Positions 18,794 to 26,780 of a DNA stretch of 46,650 nucleotides are shown piece after piece. The translations under genes and the position numbers were made by a program. Below the pieces are notes generated by a model. It had not been told where the DNA came from. It saw nothing but the letters and a program-made list of their open reading frames with translations, and did not search any database. Each line of letters starts with the position of its first letter. The first letter of the stretch is position 1. Where the stretch lies: contig CATOOV010000021.1 in NCBI GenBank assembly GCA_951801955.1, forward strand, positions 1 to 46,650. The letters are read 5' to 3'. The stretch comes from an uncultured Lachnospiraceae bacterium (lineage in GTDB: Bacteria > Bacillota > Clostridia > Lachnospirales > Lachnospiraceae).

Positions 18794-19981
18794 TCAAATA
18801 GGGATGGATGCAAAGATCCGAAATCCATGCTCATTTGTTACGGAGAAATTTCCGTTTAACTGCTTGATGCGTTCTGCCATATTGGCAAGCCCCATTCCGC
18901 AGGAAGTTTTTCCAGGACTGTTTACAGTTCCATTGTCAGAAACAATAAGCTGGTACAGCATGGGATGTTCCCTCAGCGTAATGGAAACAGCTGTGGCATT
19001 GCTGTGCCTGGAAATGTTTGATAGGGCTTCTTTTACTATGGAAATGAAACAATATTTTATTGGAGCTGGAACAGAAGAACTAATATCATAATCCAATTGG
19101 AGCTGATACTCATAAAAATCAGACAGTAACTCTAAGATACTTCCCTTTAAATCCACCGAATCATTGTGAAGGTCGTGGACGCTTTGACGGATGGAATCCA
19201 TCGCAGAAGAAAGCGTGCCCTTGAGCGCCTCCAAGGGTTCTTTTAAGTTTTCCTGTTGATTGACAGCGATCAGCGCGCCGGACTGCAGCAAGGAACGGGA
19301 GAGCATATGCCCAACATTGTCGTGGATTTCTCTTGCGATTCGGTTACGCTCTTTGAGCGTTGCCACATGAATTTCATAATCCTGTTTCTGGATTAAATCC
19401 TGATTTTTTTGTTTTAACAGCAAATGGTATTCGGTGGTAGTGTCCCGCAGCAGCCGAAAGGCATGTTCTAAATTCAATAAACGTCTGGTTTTCCATGATA
19501 AAAATAAAGCAAGTGCGCACAATGCTAAGAGCGGCAGGGGCTGTGGATTTTTATAAAATTGCATGACCAGTGCAGGAAAAAGGCAAACAGAAAGGAAAGC
19601 GTATTTCTTTGCCAAGGCAAGCCTATCATTGGAATCAAAAAGGGAGTAGCTTTGCTTTGCTGCAGTTCCCTGATACTCTTTGTTCTGGAAGGGCAGAAAG
19701 GGAACCAGTTCGTAAAAGAGAAAGGGGAGAAAGAAGCCCAGAGGAGGAAAAAGCAGGATAAGCAGGGAGAACAAGCTCCACAATCCAACGGAAAATATCT
19801 GGGAGTTTTTGGGCAACTGAGATATGGGGATCCGTTCTAGGTTGCAGCAGCTCATGGTGCAAAAGAAAATGACAGCGCATAAAAAGCTTATCACCTCAAG
19901 CTGGTCAAACGCTGGTGTGTGAAAAAGCATAAGCAGGGTACAGCCCATAAGTAAAAACAGTTTGTCAAATAAAATAGCCAT
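18794..19981 (-). CDS. Membrane sensor histidine kinase, HisKA_3 type
   Basis: The 395-residue kinase has an N-terminal membrane region with several hydrophobic segments (about 5-170), a coiled-coil linker, the phosphoacceptor His220 in REIHDNVGHML, and a C-terminal HATPase_c domain with EALSNISRHSNA (N box) and SDNG...GMGLANMAERI (G boxes). There is no large extracellular domain, so it probably senses the membrane or its partner transporter, as in the DesK/LiaS type. It pairs with the response regulator downstream. AAAGGA precedes the ATG. Confidence 0.95.
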   Translation of the reverse strand: MAILFDKLFLLMGCTLLMLFHTPAFDQLEVISFLCAVIFFCTMSCCNLERIPISQLPKNSQIFSVGLWSLFSLLILLFPPLGFFLPFLFYELVPFLPFQNKEYQGTAAKQSYSLFDSNDRLALAKKYAFLSVCLFPALVMQFYKNPQPLPLLALCALALFLSWKTRRLLNLEHAFRLLRDTTTEYHLLLKQKNQDLIQKQDYEIHVATLKERNRIAREIHDNVGHMLSRSLLQSGALIAVNQQENLKEPLEALKGTLSSAMDSIRQSVHDLHNDSVDLKGSILELLSDFYEYQLQLDYDISSSVPAPIKYCFISIVKEALSNISRHSNATAVSITLREHPMLYQLIVSDNGTVNSPGKTSCGMGLANMAERIKQLNGNFSVTNEHGFRIFASIPI

Positions 19982-20015
19982 AAGTTTTCCTTTCCTGAAT
20001 GTTGAGATATATAGT

Positions 20016-20044
20016 ATTATAATGAGAAATCTTTATTTTCACAA
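20016..20044 (-). promoter_or_regulatory. Promoter of the sensor kinase-regulator operon
   Basis: On the minus strand, TTGTGA (20039-20044) and TATAAT (20016-20021) are 17 bp apart, about 35 bp before the kinase start. Confidence 0.75.
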
Positions 20045-20061
20045 GAAAATTCAAGGAAAAG

Positions 20062-20075
20062 ATGACATTTGTCAT
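20062..20075. promoter_or_regulatory. Probable response-regulator operator
   Basis: ATGACATTTGTCAT is a perfect 14-bp palindrome (two 6-bp arms, 2-bp centre), with a further half-site ATGACA at about 20085. It lies between the two divergent promoters, 18 bp upstream of the kinase -35. Short inverted repeats of this kind are typical for NarL/LuxR regulators, so it is a likely site for the adjacent regulator; binding is inferred. Confidence 0.55.
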
Positions 20076-20143
20076 TAGGAAGCAATGACAATGGGCACTG
20101 TTTTTTGCAGGAGATGTCTGGTAGAATCTGAACTAGTGTATGG

Positions 20144-20172
20144 TTGGTCAATAATCAACGAGGCACTATATT
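20144..20172 (+). promoter_or_regulatory. Promoter of the ABC exporter operon
   Basis: TTGGTC (20144-20149) and TATATT (20167-20172) are 17 bp apart. The -35 is weak, as expected for an activated promoter. Confidence 0.55.
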
Positions 20173-20182
20173 AATTAGGACG

Positions 20183-20236
20183 CTGCCAGCAGATTGGCAG
20201 TGCAAACGGCAGATTTTACAGTATCTGTAAATCTGC
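20183..20236 (+). promoter_or_regulatory. Two hairpins in the ABC exporter leader
   Basis: CTGCCA/TGGCAG (20183-20200) and GCAGATTTTACAG/CTGTAAATCTGC (20209-20236, one bulge) fold in the leader before the ATPase gene. No T-run follows either, so attenuation is not evident. Confidence 0.5.
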
Positions 20237-20273
20237 GTGCCTGTCATTTGATTTAAGGAAAGGAGTATGCTAT

Positions 20274-21224
20274 ATGGCACAGCCTGTAATTGAAATTGAA
20301 AATCTGGTAAAGAGGTATAAGGAATTGGTGGCATTGGACCATCTGAATTTAACCATAAAACAAGGTGAGGTATTCGGATTGTTAGGTCCCAATGGTTCTG
20401 GAAAGACAACGGCAATTAATTGTATGTTAGCGCTTTTGTATTTTGATAAAGGCAGCATTCGTGTGTTTGGAAAGGAGATGCAGCCGGACAGCTATGACAT
20501 GAAACGGCAGATTGGTGTGGTGCTGCAGAATGTTGCCGTGTTCGAAGAGCTGACAGTACAAGAAAATATAGACTATTTTTGCGGGCTTTACATAAAAGAG
20601 AAAGCCGTTAGGAAACAGTATGTGGAAGAGGCAATTGTATTTTCCGGGTTGGAGGATTTCCGTAAATTTTATCCACGAAAGCTGTCAGGAGGATTGCTGC
20701 GGAGGCTGAACATTGCCTGCGGAATTGCGCACAAACCCAAATTGATTATTATGGATGAACCTACGGTAGCGGTCGATCCTCAGAGCCGGAACCGCATCCT
20801 GGAGGGAATTTTGAAATTGAATCATGAAGGGGCGACAATTATATATACCTCTCACTATATGGAAGAGATTGAGCAGATTTGCAGCAGGATTGCGATTTTG
20901 GACGGAGGAAAGTGTATTGCGTCTGGCACAAAAGAAGAACTGAAATCCATGATAAAGACAGGGGAGAAAATTCATCTGGAGGCATGGGATCTGACGACAG
21001 AACAGTTGGAGGGGGTGCGCAGGCTGAATCATGTGTACCAGGTGGATTACCAGGAGGGTATGTTGGAAATCCGCTGCAGCGGGGGAAGACATAACCTGGT
21101 ACATATTCTGGATTATATGACAAGGCAGGAAATTACTTTTAGCAGGGTGCATTCGGAACTTCCCACATTGAACGATGTATTTTTGGAAATTACTGGTAAA
21201 GAACTTCGGGATTCATTGGAATAG
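20274..21224 (+). CDS. ABC transporter ATP-binding protein
   Basis: The 316-residue ATPase has Walker A GPNGSGKTT (about 40), Q-loop LQN, signature LSGGLLRRLNIA (about 140), Walker B LIIMDEPT and the H-loop TSHYMEE. The C-terminal 80 residues are the extension common in ABC-2 drug/lipid exporters. It forms the cytoplasmic motor for the two permeases downstream. GGAAAGGAG precedes the ATG. It is divergent from the two-component system, which probably controls it. Confidence 0.96.
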   Translation: MAQPVIEIENLVKRYKELVALDHLNLTIKQGEVFGLLGPNGSGKTTAINCMLALLYFDKGSIRVFGKEMQPDSYDMKRQIGVVLQNVAVFEELTVQENIDYFCGLYIKEKAVRKQYVEEAIVFSGLEDFRKFYPRKLSGGLLRRLNIACGIAHKPKLIIMDEPTVAVDPQSRNRILEGILKLNHEGATIIYTSHYMEEIEQICSRIAILDGGKCIASGTKEELKSMIKTGEKIHLEAWDLTTEQLEGVRRLNHVYQVDYQEGMLEIRCSGGRHNLVHILDYMTRQEITFSRVHSELPTLNDVFLEITGKELRDSLE

Positions 21225-21236
21225 AAGGAGGAAAGT

Positions 21237-22433
21237 ATGTTTTTGAGATTATATAAATATGGTTTACTGCAGACGACCCGCCAGAAAATGACGATATTTT
21301 GGAGTTTGATATTTCCAATTATCCTTGGAACATTGTTTCACGTTGCTTTTGGCGGATATATAGAGGAGACGGTGGTCTTTCACCAGATTCCAGTGGCTTA
21401 TGTGATGGAGGAAGGTGCAGATGAGGCTTTCACAAAAGTGTTGGAGTCTTTGGAGCAAGAGAACGAGCTGATAAAGGTCATTTCTGTAGATAAGGAGGAG
21501 GCAAAACGGCTGCTGAAAGAGGAAAAAGTGGAAGGAATTTATTATAATTTGAAACCTGTCCCACAAAAACCAGCAGGGAGCCAGGAAAAAGTATCAGATG
21601 GGGAAAATGACGGCAAATGGAATGTTACCCTCACGGTGACAAAACAGGAGATGAATCAAAGTATTTTAAGTTCTGTATTAGAACAGTACCAGCGTACCAT
21701 ACATACTATGAAAACGATCCGTGTGGAAAATCCCCAAGGGATCAAAGCCGCTATGGAAGTGATAAATGGGCAGTGCGAATATCTGAAAGAAGGATCTATC
21801 TCAGACACGCCAAAGAATGTTATGACAGATTATTTTTATGCACTGATCGCTATGAATTGTCTGATGGGTGTTACAATGGGGTTGGAAAGTGCGCTGAATT
21901 TTAAGGCAGACTTATCAAATATTGCCGCACGCAGGGTAGTGGCGAGTACGAAAAGATATGGACTGCTGCTGCCGGAACTTGCGGCAAAGCTTACGGTGCA
22001 GTTTTTGTGTACGGTATTTTCTGTATGTTATCTGATGTATGCGATGAAGATATCTCTCGGAGAAAAGTTTGGTTTTGTTCTGCTCACCACTTTGGTGGGC
22101 AGCATGGTTGGGATTTTTCTGGGGTTTTTTATCGGAGGCATTGGGACTTACAATGAGAGCGTCAAGGAGGGAATCTGTGTCAGTTGTATGCTGCTGTCCA
22201 GCTTTCTGAGTGGTCTGATGGTAGGAGGAATGTATCATTTCCTGGAACGTTATGCGCCTGTGGTCAATCGAATTAATCCTGCTTCCCTGATCGCCCATGC
22301 GTTGTATAGTTTGAATATTTATGAGGGCTATGGAAGGTATATGCAATGTATGATAAGCCTGCTCTTGCTTGCAGGGCTGTTGGGGGCAGGCGGATTTTTC
22401 CTGATAAGGAGGGAACGTTATGCAAGTATTTAA
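21237..22433 (+). CDS. ABC-2 type permease, first subunit
   Basis: The 398-residue membrane protein has one N-terminal helix (about 17-38), a large extracytoplasmic part (40-185), then five or six C-terminal helices, the ABC-2 membrane layout. The substrate is unknown; antimicrobial peptides or lipids are common for this architecture with a linked two-component system. It starts 12 bp after the ATPase gene behind GAAGGAGG and overlaps the next permease by 14 bp. Confidence 0.92.
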   Translation: MFLRLYKYGLLQTTRQKMTIFWSLIFPIILGTLFHVAFGGYIEETVVFHQIPVAYVMEEGADEAFTKVLESLEQENELIKVISVDKEEAKRLLKEEKVEGIYYNLKPVPQKPAGSQEKVSDGENDGKWNVTLTVTKQEMNQSILSSVLEQYQRTIHTMKTIRVENPQGIKAAMEVINGQCEYLKEGSISDTPKNVMTDYFYALIAMNCLMGVTMGLESALNFKADLSNIAARRVVASTKRYGLLLPELAAKLTVQFLCTVFSVCYLMYAMKISLGEKFGFVLLTTLVGSMVGIFLGFFIGGIGTYNESVKEGICVSCMLLSSFLSGLMVGGMYHFLERYAPVVNRINPASLIAHALYSLNIYEGYGRYMQCMISLLLLAGLLGAGGFFLIRRERYASI

Positions 22434-23571
22434 AGTATTTTTTAAGGTGGTAAATAAACATAAAATTACACTATTTATATATATTATGATTTATTTGGTA
22501 ATCAGCCTTGTGATCAGTAAATCTTTACAAGAAAATGGAGAAATGGAATTTTCCAAAGTTTCTTTAAAAATAGGAGTGGAAAATAATGATCAGGGTGAGT
22601 TGGGGGAAGCTTTGGTTTCTTATTTGAAGCAATACAATCAAATTATGGAGATTCCAAAAGAACGTGCCGCATTGCAGGACGCTATGTATTATCAAGAAAT
22701 TGATTATGTATTGGTGATTCCAAAAGAATTTACAGAAAAGTTTACAGTGGGAGAGGGAGAACAGCTTTTGGAAGGAACCATCGTACCTGGAAGCCGTATG
22801 GCATCTCTGATTGATAACGAGGTAAAACAGTACTTAAATACCGTGTCTATGTATTTAAAAGCAGGGGTGGAAACACATCGTGCGCTGGAATTTTCAGCGG
22901 AGGATATGCAGCAGAAGGCACAAGTAGGATTCTTAGAGAAAAGTGATAACCAAAAGCTGTCAGGGGAATTTTATTTTTTCCAATATATTCCCTATGTATT
23001 CCTGGTACTTATGATTTTAGGATTTGGCACTGTGATAAGAACGTTCCAAGACAAAGATTTAGCGGCGCGAAACAAGTGTTCTGCAACGCCTTTTTTTCAA
23101 CAAAATATACAGGTGATTTTGGGAAGTATCGTATTGACGTTTGCCGTGTATATGATTTTTATGGGAATGCTCTGTTTGGTGTCTTGGAAGTATCTGTTTA
23201 CCCTTCAGGGCGTGCTGAGCGCTATAAATGCATTGGTTTTTGCCATTTGTGCCGTAAGCGTCGCCTGGTTTTGTGTACAGTTTGTAAAAAGCAATCAGGA
23301 ACTAAATATTATGAGCAATGTATTCAGTCTGTCTTTTAGCTTTTTAGGAGGCGTATTTGTCCCTTTGGGGATGATGAGTGATAGTGTCAAGAAGGTGTCT
23401 AAATTTATTCCGTCTTATTGGTATGAGGTGGCAAATCAAGAAATCCAGAAAGTGACGGCATTGTCTAAAGCAGGAAAAGTGTGGCAGTCGTGTCTCATAG
23501 TGGCGCTCTTTTCCCTGGCATTTTTTTCAGCAGGGCTTTTGGTAAAGAGAATGAAACAGAGAAGTGTGTAA
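22420..23571 (+). CDS. ABC-2 type permease, second subunit
   Basis: The 383-residue partner has the same layout: N-terminal helix (about 15-34), an external domain, then five hydrophobic segments to near the C-terminus (FIPSYWYEVAN and the last helix 350-375). The start lies inside the end of the first permease gene, so translation is coupled. The two probably form a heterodimer with two ATPase copies. Confidence 0.92.
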   Translation: MQVFKVFFKVVNKHKITLFIYIMIYLVISLVISKSLQENGEMEFSKVSLKIGVENNDQGELGEALVSYLKQYNQIMEIPKERAALQDAMYYQEIDYVLVIPKEFTEKFTVGEGEQLLEGTIVPGSRMASLIDNEVKQYLNTVSMYLKAGVETHRALEFSAEDMQQKAQVGFLEKSDNQKLSGEFYFFQYIPYVFLVLMILGFGTVIRTFQDKDLAARNKCSATPFFQQNIQVILGSIVLTFAVYMIFMGMLCLVSWKYLFTLQGVLSAINALVFAICAVSVAWFCVQFVKSNQELNIMSNVFSLSFSFLGGVFVPLGMMSDSVKKVSKFIPSYWYEVANQEIQKVTALSKAGKVWQSCLIVALFSLAFFSAGLLVKRMKQRSV

Positions 23572-23585
23572 ACCAAAAAATTCAG

Positions 23586-23619
23586 GAACGCCGTCGGCGT
23601 TCTTGCTGCGGGGTATTTG
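23586..23619 (+). repeat. Hairpin plus 18-bp repeat (family C), copy 1
   Basis: GAACGCCGTCGGCGTTC is a near-perfect hairpin 15 bp after the permease stop, followed by CTTGCTGCGGGGTATTTG (23602-23619), which is repeated exactly at 25443-25460, also after a hairpin. The hairpin may end transcription, but no T-run follows. Confidence 0.5.
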
Positions 23620-23630
23620 GCTTTGCCCAT

Positions 23631-23668
23631 CACTTATTAAAGTGGGAGCCTTTTCCGATGAGAGAAAG
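23631..23668 (+). repeat. Family B repeat, second copy
   Basis: This is a near copy (about 34 of 38 bases) of 2060-2097: hairpin CACTT..AAGTG followed by GGGAGCC and CCGATGAGAGAAA. It ends exactly at the stop codon of the CsoR-like gene on the minus strand. The short reading in this area that runs through it is not a gene. Confidence 0.6.
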
Positions 23669-23998
23669 CTATTTTACAAACTGTTCAATGGCAATTTTTA
23701 AATCTTCTAACGCCTGGTGGTCTCCATGTTCCACCGCGTCTACAATACAGTGGGAGATATGGTCTTCCAAGATAAGTTTTCCAATATTATTGATGGCAGA
23801 GCGTACGGCGGCAATCTGTATTAAAACTTCGCTGCAGTCCCTGCCGTCTTCTACCATGCGCTTTACGGCTTCCATATGGCCGATCGCACGGGACATCCGG
23901 TTTAGCACAGCATGGGTGTGCTGGTGGGTATGCTGATGAGAAATTTCAGCAGAAGTTGTATCAGGGTTTGGTTGTGGATTTATCTTTTTTTCTTCCAT
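23669..23998 (-). CDS. CsoR/FrmR-family metal-responsive repressor
   Basis: The 109-residue all-helical regulator matches DUF156: RAIGHMEAVKRMVEDGRDCSEVLIQIAAVRSA..., with the Cys-His-Cys set used for Cu(I) in CsoR (Cys in GRDCSE, His and Cys in EDHISHC). The N-terminus adds a His-rich stretch HQHTHQHTHA, which may be an extra metal-binding part. No copper pump or chaperone is adjacent, and I see no classical GC-rich CsoR operator, so the metal and targets are uncertain. The ATG follows TTAGGAGA. Confidence 0.88.
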   Translation of the reverse strand: MEEKKINPQPNPDTTSAEISHQHTHQHTHAVLNRMSRAIGHMEAVKRMVEDGRDCSEVLIQIAAVRSAINNIGKLILEDHISHCIVDAVEHGDHQALEDLKIAIEQFVK

Positions 23999-24367
23999 GG
24001 AAATCTCCTAACAGAATTGGAATATGCGGATTGTTGGGGCACACAAAAGAAACTTGCCATGCGATGCATGACGTACGCTTCAAAGCAAGAACGCTGGCGG
24101 CGTTCTTGAACCTGTAAAATCCACTATATTATACATGAAAAAAAGAAAAAAGACCAGGCTGAAAATGATTGTATGAAAACAATATTTCGCAGCAGGCAAA
24201 TGATCTGATATGGGATGGCTTCCCACCTGCGTAGGGCTGGCAACAAGGGGGCAAAATGCTGGGATTCCACAACATATAGTAACAATATGGCAAATATCTG
24301 TACGATATGTCGTGGAAATTTCTTGTTTTGCGACAGCTCCTATTTCTACTAAATATATAGAAGAAAA
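23999..24367. other. Gap between csoR-like and XRE genes
   Basis: This region has no supported gene. CAAGAACGC / GCGTTCTTG (about 24092-24114) is a 9-bp hairpin. At 24265-24277 and 24305-24317, TTCCACAACATAT and ATATGTCGTGGAA form an inverted repeat with one mismatch and a 27-base centre. A TATAAT on the minus strand near 24130 could serve the csoR-like gene, but its -35 is poor. Confidence 0.5.
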
Positions 24368-24724
24368 TTATTCCTTTTTTGAGTCTTTCTGACGTTTCCT
24401 GGAAAGGAATTGGTAAAATTTTGCTTGTTCAATAAGAAGCTCCTGACGTTCTGGAATCAGGGACCGAAAGAGATGGATTAAGGCTCCTTCCGTCTGATTT
24501 AAGGTTGAGGGAGCTGGTTTCTTTTCGGTACTGAGTCCAAGGAGATAATCAGTAGATACATCAAAATACCGTGCCAGACGAATCAAGGTCTGAAGATCGG
24601 GCTGCCGATGTTCCGTGACATATCCGTTTAATGTGGAAGAGGCAAGATGAAGTTCGGCAGACAAAGATTTTTGTGTAATGTCTCTCTCTTCAAGGAGATT
24701 CTGAAGGCGTATACTAAAATCCAT
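24368..24724 (-). CDS. XRE-family transcriptional regulator A
   Basis: The 118-residue protein has an N-terminal Cro/C1-type HTH (about 5-62, ITQKSLSAELHLASSTLNGY) and a short helical C-terminal part. It is closely similar to regulator B, the next gene upstream. I start at 24724, preceded by TAGGAGGTG; the longer reading would translate the operator region. A 10-bp inverted repeat lies over its expected transcription start, suggesting autorepression. Confidence 0.9.
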   Translation of the reverse strand: MDFSIRLQNLLEERDITQKSLSAELHLASSTLNGYVTEHRQPDLQTLIRLARYFDVSTDYLLGLSTEKKPAPSTLNQTEGALIHLFRSLIPERQELLIEQAKFYQFLSRKRQKDSKKE

Positions 24725-24735
24725 GGAGGCACCTC

Positions 24736-24769
24736 CTATTAAGATAAAATATACATCCCATCTTAATAG
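24736..24769. promoter_or_regulatory. Inverted-repeat operator of regulator A
   Basis: CTATTAAGAT (24736-24745) and ATCTTAATAG (24760-24769) are perfect 10-bp arms with a 14-bp centre. The site lies between the -10 and the ribosome binding site of regulator A, so it could be an autorepression operator or a hairpin that hides the binding site. Confidence 0.65.
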
Positions 24770-24770
24770 A

Positions 24771-24800
24771 ATTATGCCCATTCAAAGTAGAAATACGCAA
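24771..24800 (-). promoter_or_regulatory. Promoter of regulator A
   Basis: On the minus strand, TTGCGT (24795-24800) and CATAAT (24771-24776) have an 18-bp spacer. The operator palindrome begins two bases after the -10. Confidence 0.5.
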
Positions 24801-24844
24801 TACGAGGATACATATATGCACTTTGAAAGAGACGTGCCTGCAGG

Positions 24845-25216
24845 CTATGGGTTATTTGGCTTTTTATGCGAATTGGACATATCCAGATCTTGTTGATAAT
24901 AGATATGGGCTTGCTTAATCAAATAATTTTGTTCCTGGGGACCCAGCAAGCGATAAGTATCTAAAAGCTCTCCTTCTTTGTCATCATAACATCCGTTGGA
25001 GGTGTGTGGGTGTCGGATATTGGTAACGCCTAATAAATAATCTATAGATACGTTAAAATAATCTGCTAGTTTGATTAGAGTTGCAAAATCTGGTTCACGG
25101 TTTCTTCGCAGGTAACCATTCAGTGTGGATGGTGCAATATGCAGTTCTGTTGATAATTGCCTCTGTGTAAGGTTATGTTCTTCCAAAAGGTTTTCCAGTC
25201 TTGTTGAAAATTTCAT
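24845..25216 (-). CDS. XRE-family transcriptional regulator B
   Basis: The 123-residue protein is a paralogue of regulator A: both share STLNGY, a PD..TLI.LA.YF.VS.DYLLG block and similar C-terminal Gln-rich helices. The HTH covers about 5-62. The start at 25216 follows AGAGGAA; the longer reading lacks support. The last codons overlap a sequence like the family C repeat (GGGTTATTTGGCTTT). Targets are unknown. Confidence 0.88.
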   Translation of the reverse strand: MKFSTRLENLLEEHNLTQRQLSTELHIAPSTLNGYLRRNREPDFATLIKLADYFNVSIDYLLGVTNIRHPHTSNGCYDDKEGELLDTYRLLGPQEQNYLIKQAHIYYQQDLDMSNSHKKPNNP

Positions 25217-25628
25217 AAAATATTCCTCTTTGGTCAGTAAAATTTTGTACTTTATTCCCGCGAGCAATGTACCCAAAGGGCACTTAGGAAAATAGCCATA
25301 TTTCTATGGACATTTGACGGTGCTATGCGCCAGTGGCGCATGATAAGCATGGACCGAAACGGAGTGTAGACAGCCGCAAGGACCGAATCCCCCGTCCCTT
25401 GGGGCGGACTCGCGAAAAACAAGCTAAGACATGCTTCGTCAGCTTGCTGCGGGGTATTTGACTTCTATTGTAAGAGAAATGAACTAGAAAATAATGGAAA
25501 TATTCAAATTGCATATATTATTCACAAATGAGAATATAAGGACATGTTTTTGTAAGGCTTTCGAATATAAGTAAGCCTAAAATAGCAATTGGCATTCGAC
25601 ACCCATGGTAATTTAGAGCCTTTAATAC
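25217..25628. other. GC-rich structured noncoding island (family C, copy 2)
   Basis: Between AT-rich flanks, 25317-25460 is GC-rich and full of stems: ATGCGCC-AGT-GGCGCAT (about 25324-25340), GTCC/GGAC around 25395-25411, and CAAGCT..GAC / GTC..AGCTTG (about 25420-25446), ending in CTTGCTGCGGGGTATTTG (25443-25460), an exact match to 23602-23619. No coding potential is convincing. It could be a remnant of a mobile element or an RNA; 25461-25628 is plain AT-rich DNA. Confidence 0.5.
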
Positions 25629-26363
25629 TTATTGCCATCCCCCGTCCATCGTAATGATTTGTCCAGTCAAGTAGGAAGGGGCTTTTGCCAGTGCCAGTGC
25701 AAGCTGTGCAGTTTCTTCCGGGGTACCGAATCGTCCAGCAGGAATTTCTTCGGCAAGCTCCCGGCGTTCTTCTTCCGAAAAAGCTTGGTTCATTCGGGTG
25801 TCAATCACACCACAGGCAATTGCGTTTACGGAGATATTGCTGGGGGCAAGTTCTTTTGCCAAGGCTTTGGTAAAAGAATTTACTCCTCCCTTAGAGGCAG
25901 AGTAAGCCACCTCGCACGAAGCCCCTGTATTTCCCCAGATGGAAGAAATATTTAGGATTCTGCCGTATTGGCTGCGGAGCATAGAAGGGATTGCATGTTT
26001 GCAGCAGCAAAACACCGAAGTGAGGTTTGTCTGGATAATATGGTTCCATTCCTCCAGAGTCATATCAGACAACAGCCCTATATGGGAAATTCCGGCATTA
26101 TTTACAAGCAGTGTGACTGTGCCCAAAGTTGTTTCGATTTTTTCAAATGCATAGGCGGCAAAATCTTCTGTACCTACATCTCCTGCTAAGGGGATGCAGG
26201 GAACATGCCACTGTTCTGTCAGGGAATGGGCAAGTTGTTCTAATTCATTTACCGATTGTTTGCAATTGATGGCAAGACAATAGCCTGCTTTGGCAAATTC
26301 CTGTGCAATGGCACGTCCAATCCCATGGGAAGCGCCCGTAATAAATGCAATTTCATGTTTCAT
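25629..26363 (-). CDS. Short-chain dehydrogenase/reductase, FabG-like
   Basis: The 244-residue Rossmann enzyme has TGASHGIG for NAD(P), NNAG, the catalytic Ser in NISSIWG, and YSASKGG with the Tyr-Lys pair. It ends LTGQIITMDGGWQ, the usual FabG-type terminus. The closest match is 3-oxoacyl-ACP reductase, but it is alone, not in a fatty-acid operon, so the substrate is open. I chose 26363 because GAAAGGA lies nine bases before that ATG. The left arm of a long inverted repeat (26384-26481) covers its promoter region. Confidence 0.9.
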   Translation of the reverse strand: MKHEIAFITGASHGIGRAIAQEFAKAGYCLAINCKQSVNELEQLAHSLTEQWHVPCIPLAGDVGTEDFAAYAFEKIETTLGTVTLLVNNAGISHIGLLSDMTLEEWNHIIQTNLTSVFCCCKHAIPSMLRSQYGRILNISSIWGNTGASCEVAYSASKGGVNSFTKALAKELAPSNISVNAIACGVIDTRMNQAFSEEERRELAEEIPAGRFGTPEETAQLALALAKAPSYLTGQIITMDGGWQ

Positions 26364-26383
26364 AAAAGTCATTCCTTTCATTA

Positions 26384-26481
26384 AGGATATCCTAATTAGA
26401 TAATTGTGAAACGGATAAATTATCAAAATTTCATATACAATTTATACAATTATATACAAATATTTTATTTCATACAAAAGC
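26384..26481. repeat. Left arm of a long imperfect inverted repeat
   Basis: The arm starts with AGGATATCCT and ends CATACAAAAGC. Its reverse complement is seen at 26781-26874, with the exact shared blocks AAATTTCATATACAATT (26426-26442) and CATACAAAAGC. It lies directly upstream of the short-chain dehydrogenase gene. Confidence 0.7.
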
Positions 26482-26568
26482 AAAAACGCAGGACGCGCCA
26501 AGCATTCCAACAAACCCCTGAAAACGAGAATCATGTTGAGCAAAGGCTTCCATAATTTTTGTATTTTG

Positions 26569-26756
26569 TTTCTTCTATAGGAAAGTCCTTTTTACGTTAA
26601 AACGAAAAAATGTCTTCCTAATAGAAGAAAAATAATATGCGCATGCGCACAAGGGGAAACGGTTGCTGCACAATTGTGCACGGCGCGACAAAGTGAGCAC
26701 CCCCTCCCCTAAGTATAGGGGTAAGGAGGCGGAGGTGGGCTTGTCTACTTTGTTTC
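26569..26756 (+). repeat. Structured intergenic repeat, copy 3
   Basis: Stem-loop 1 pairs TTTCTTCTATAGGAA with TTCCTAATAGAAGAAA around a longer AT-rich loop. The shared core GCGCACAAGGGGAAA follows at 26645. Stem-loop 2 contains the palindrome GCACAATTGTGC (26668-26679). Stem-loop 3 is closed by ACAAAGT / ACTTTGT and filled with a CCCCTCCCC / GGGGTAAGGAGG stem unlike that of the other copies. The copy sits within the spacer of the long inverted repeat. Confidence 0.75.
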
Positions 26757-26780
26757 CATGGTGCGGAAATGTATTTCTTA

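Noticed and set aside
23481-23936. 151-residue plus-strand frame across the csoR-like gene
   Set aside because: It runs through a repeat and antisense to a clear CsoR-family gene.
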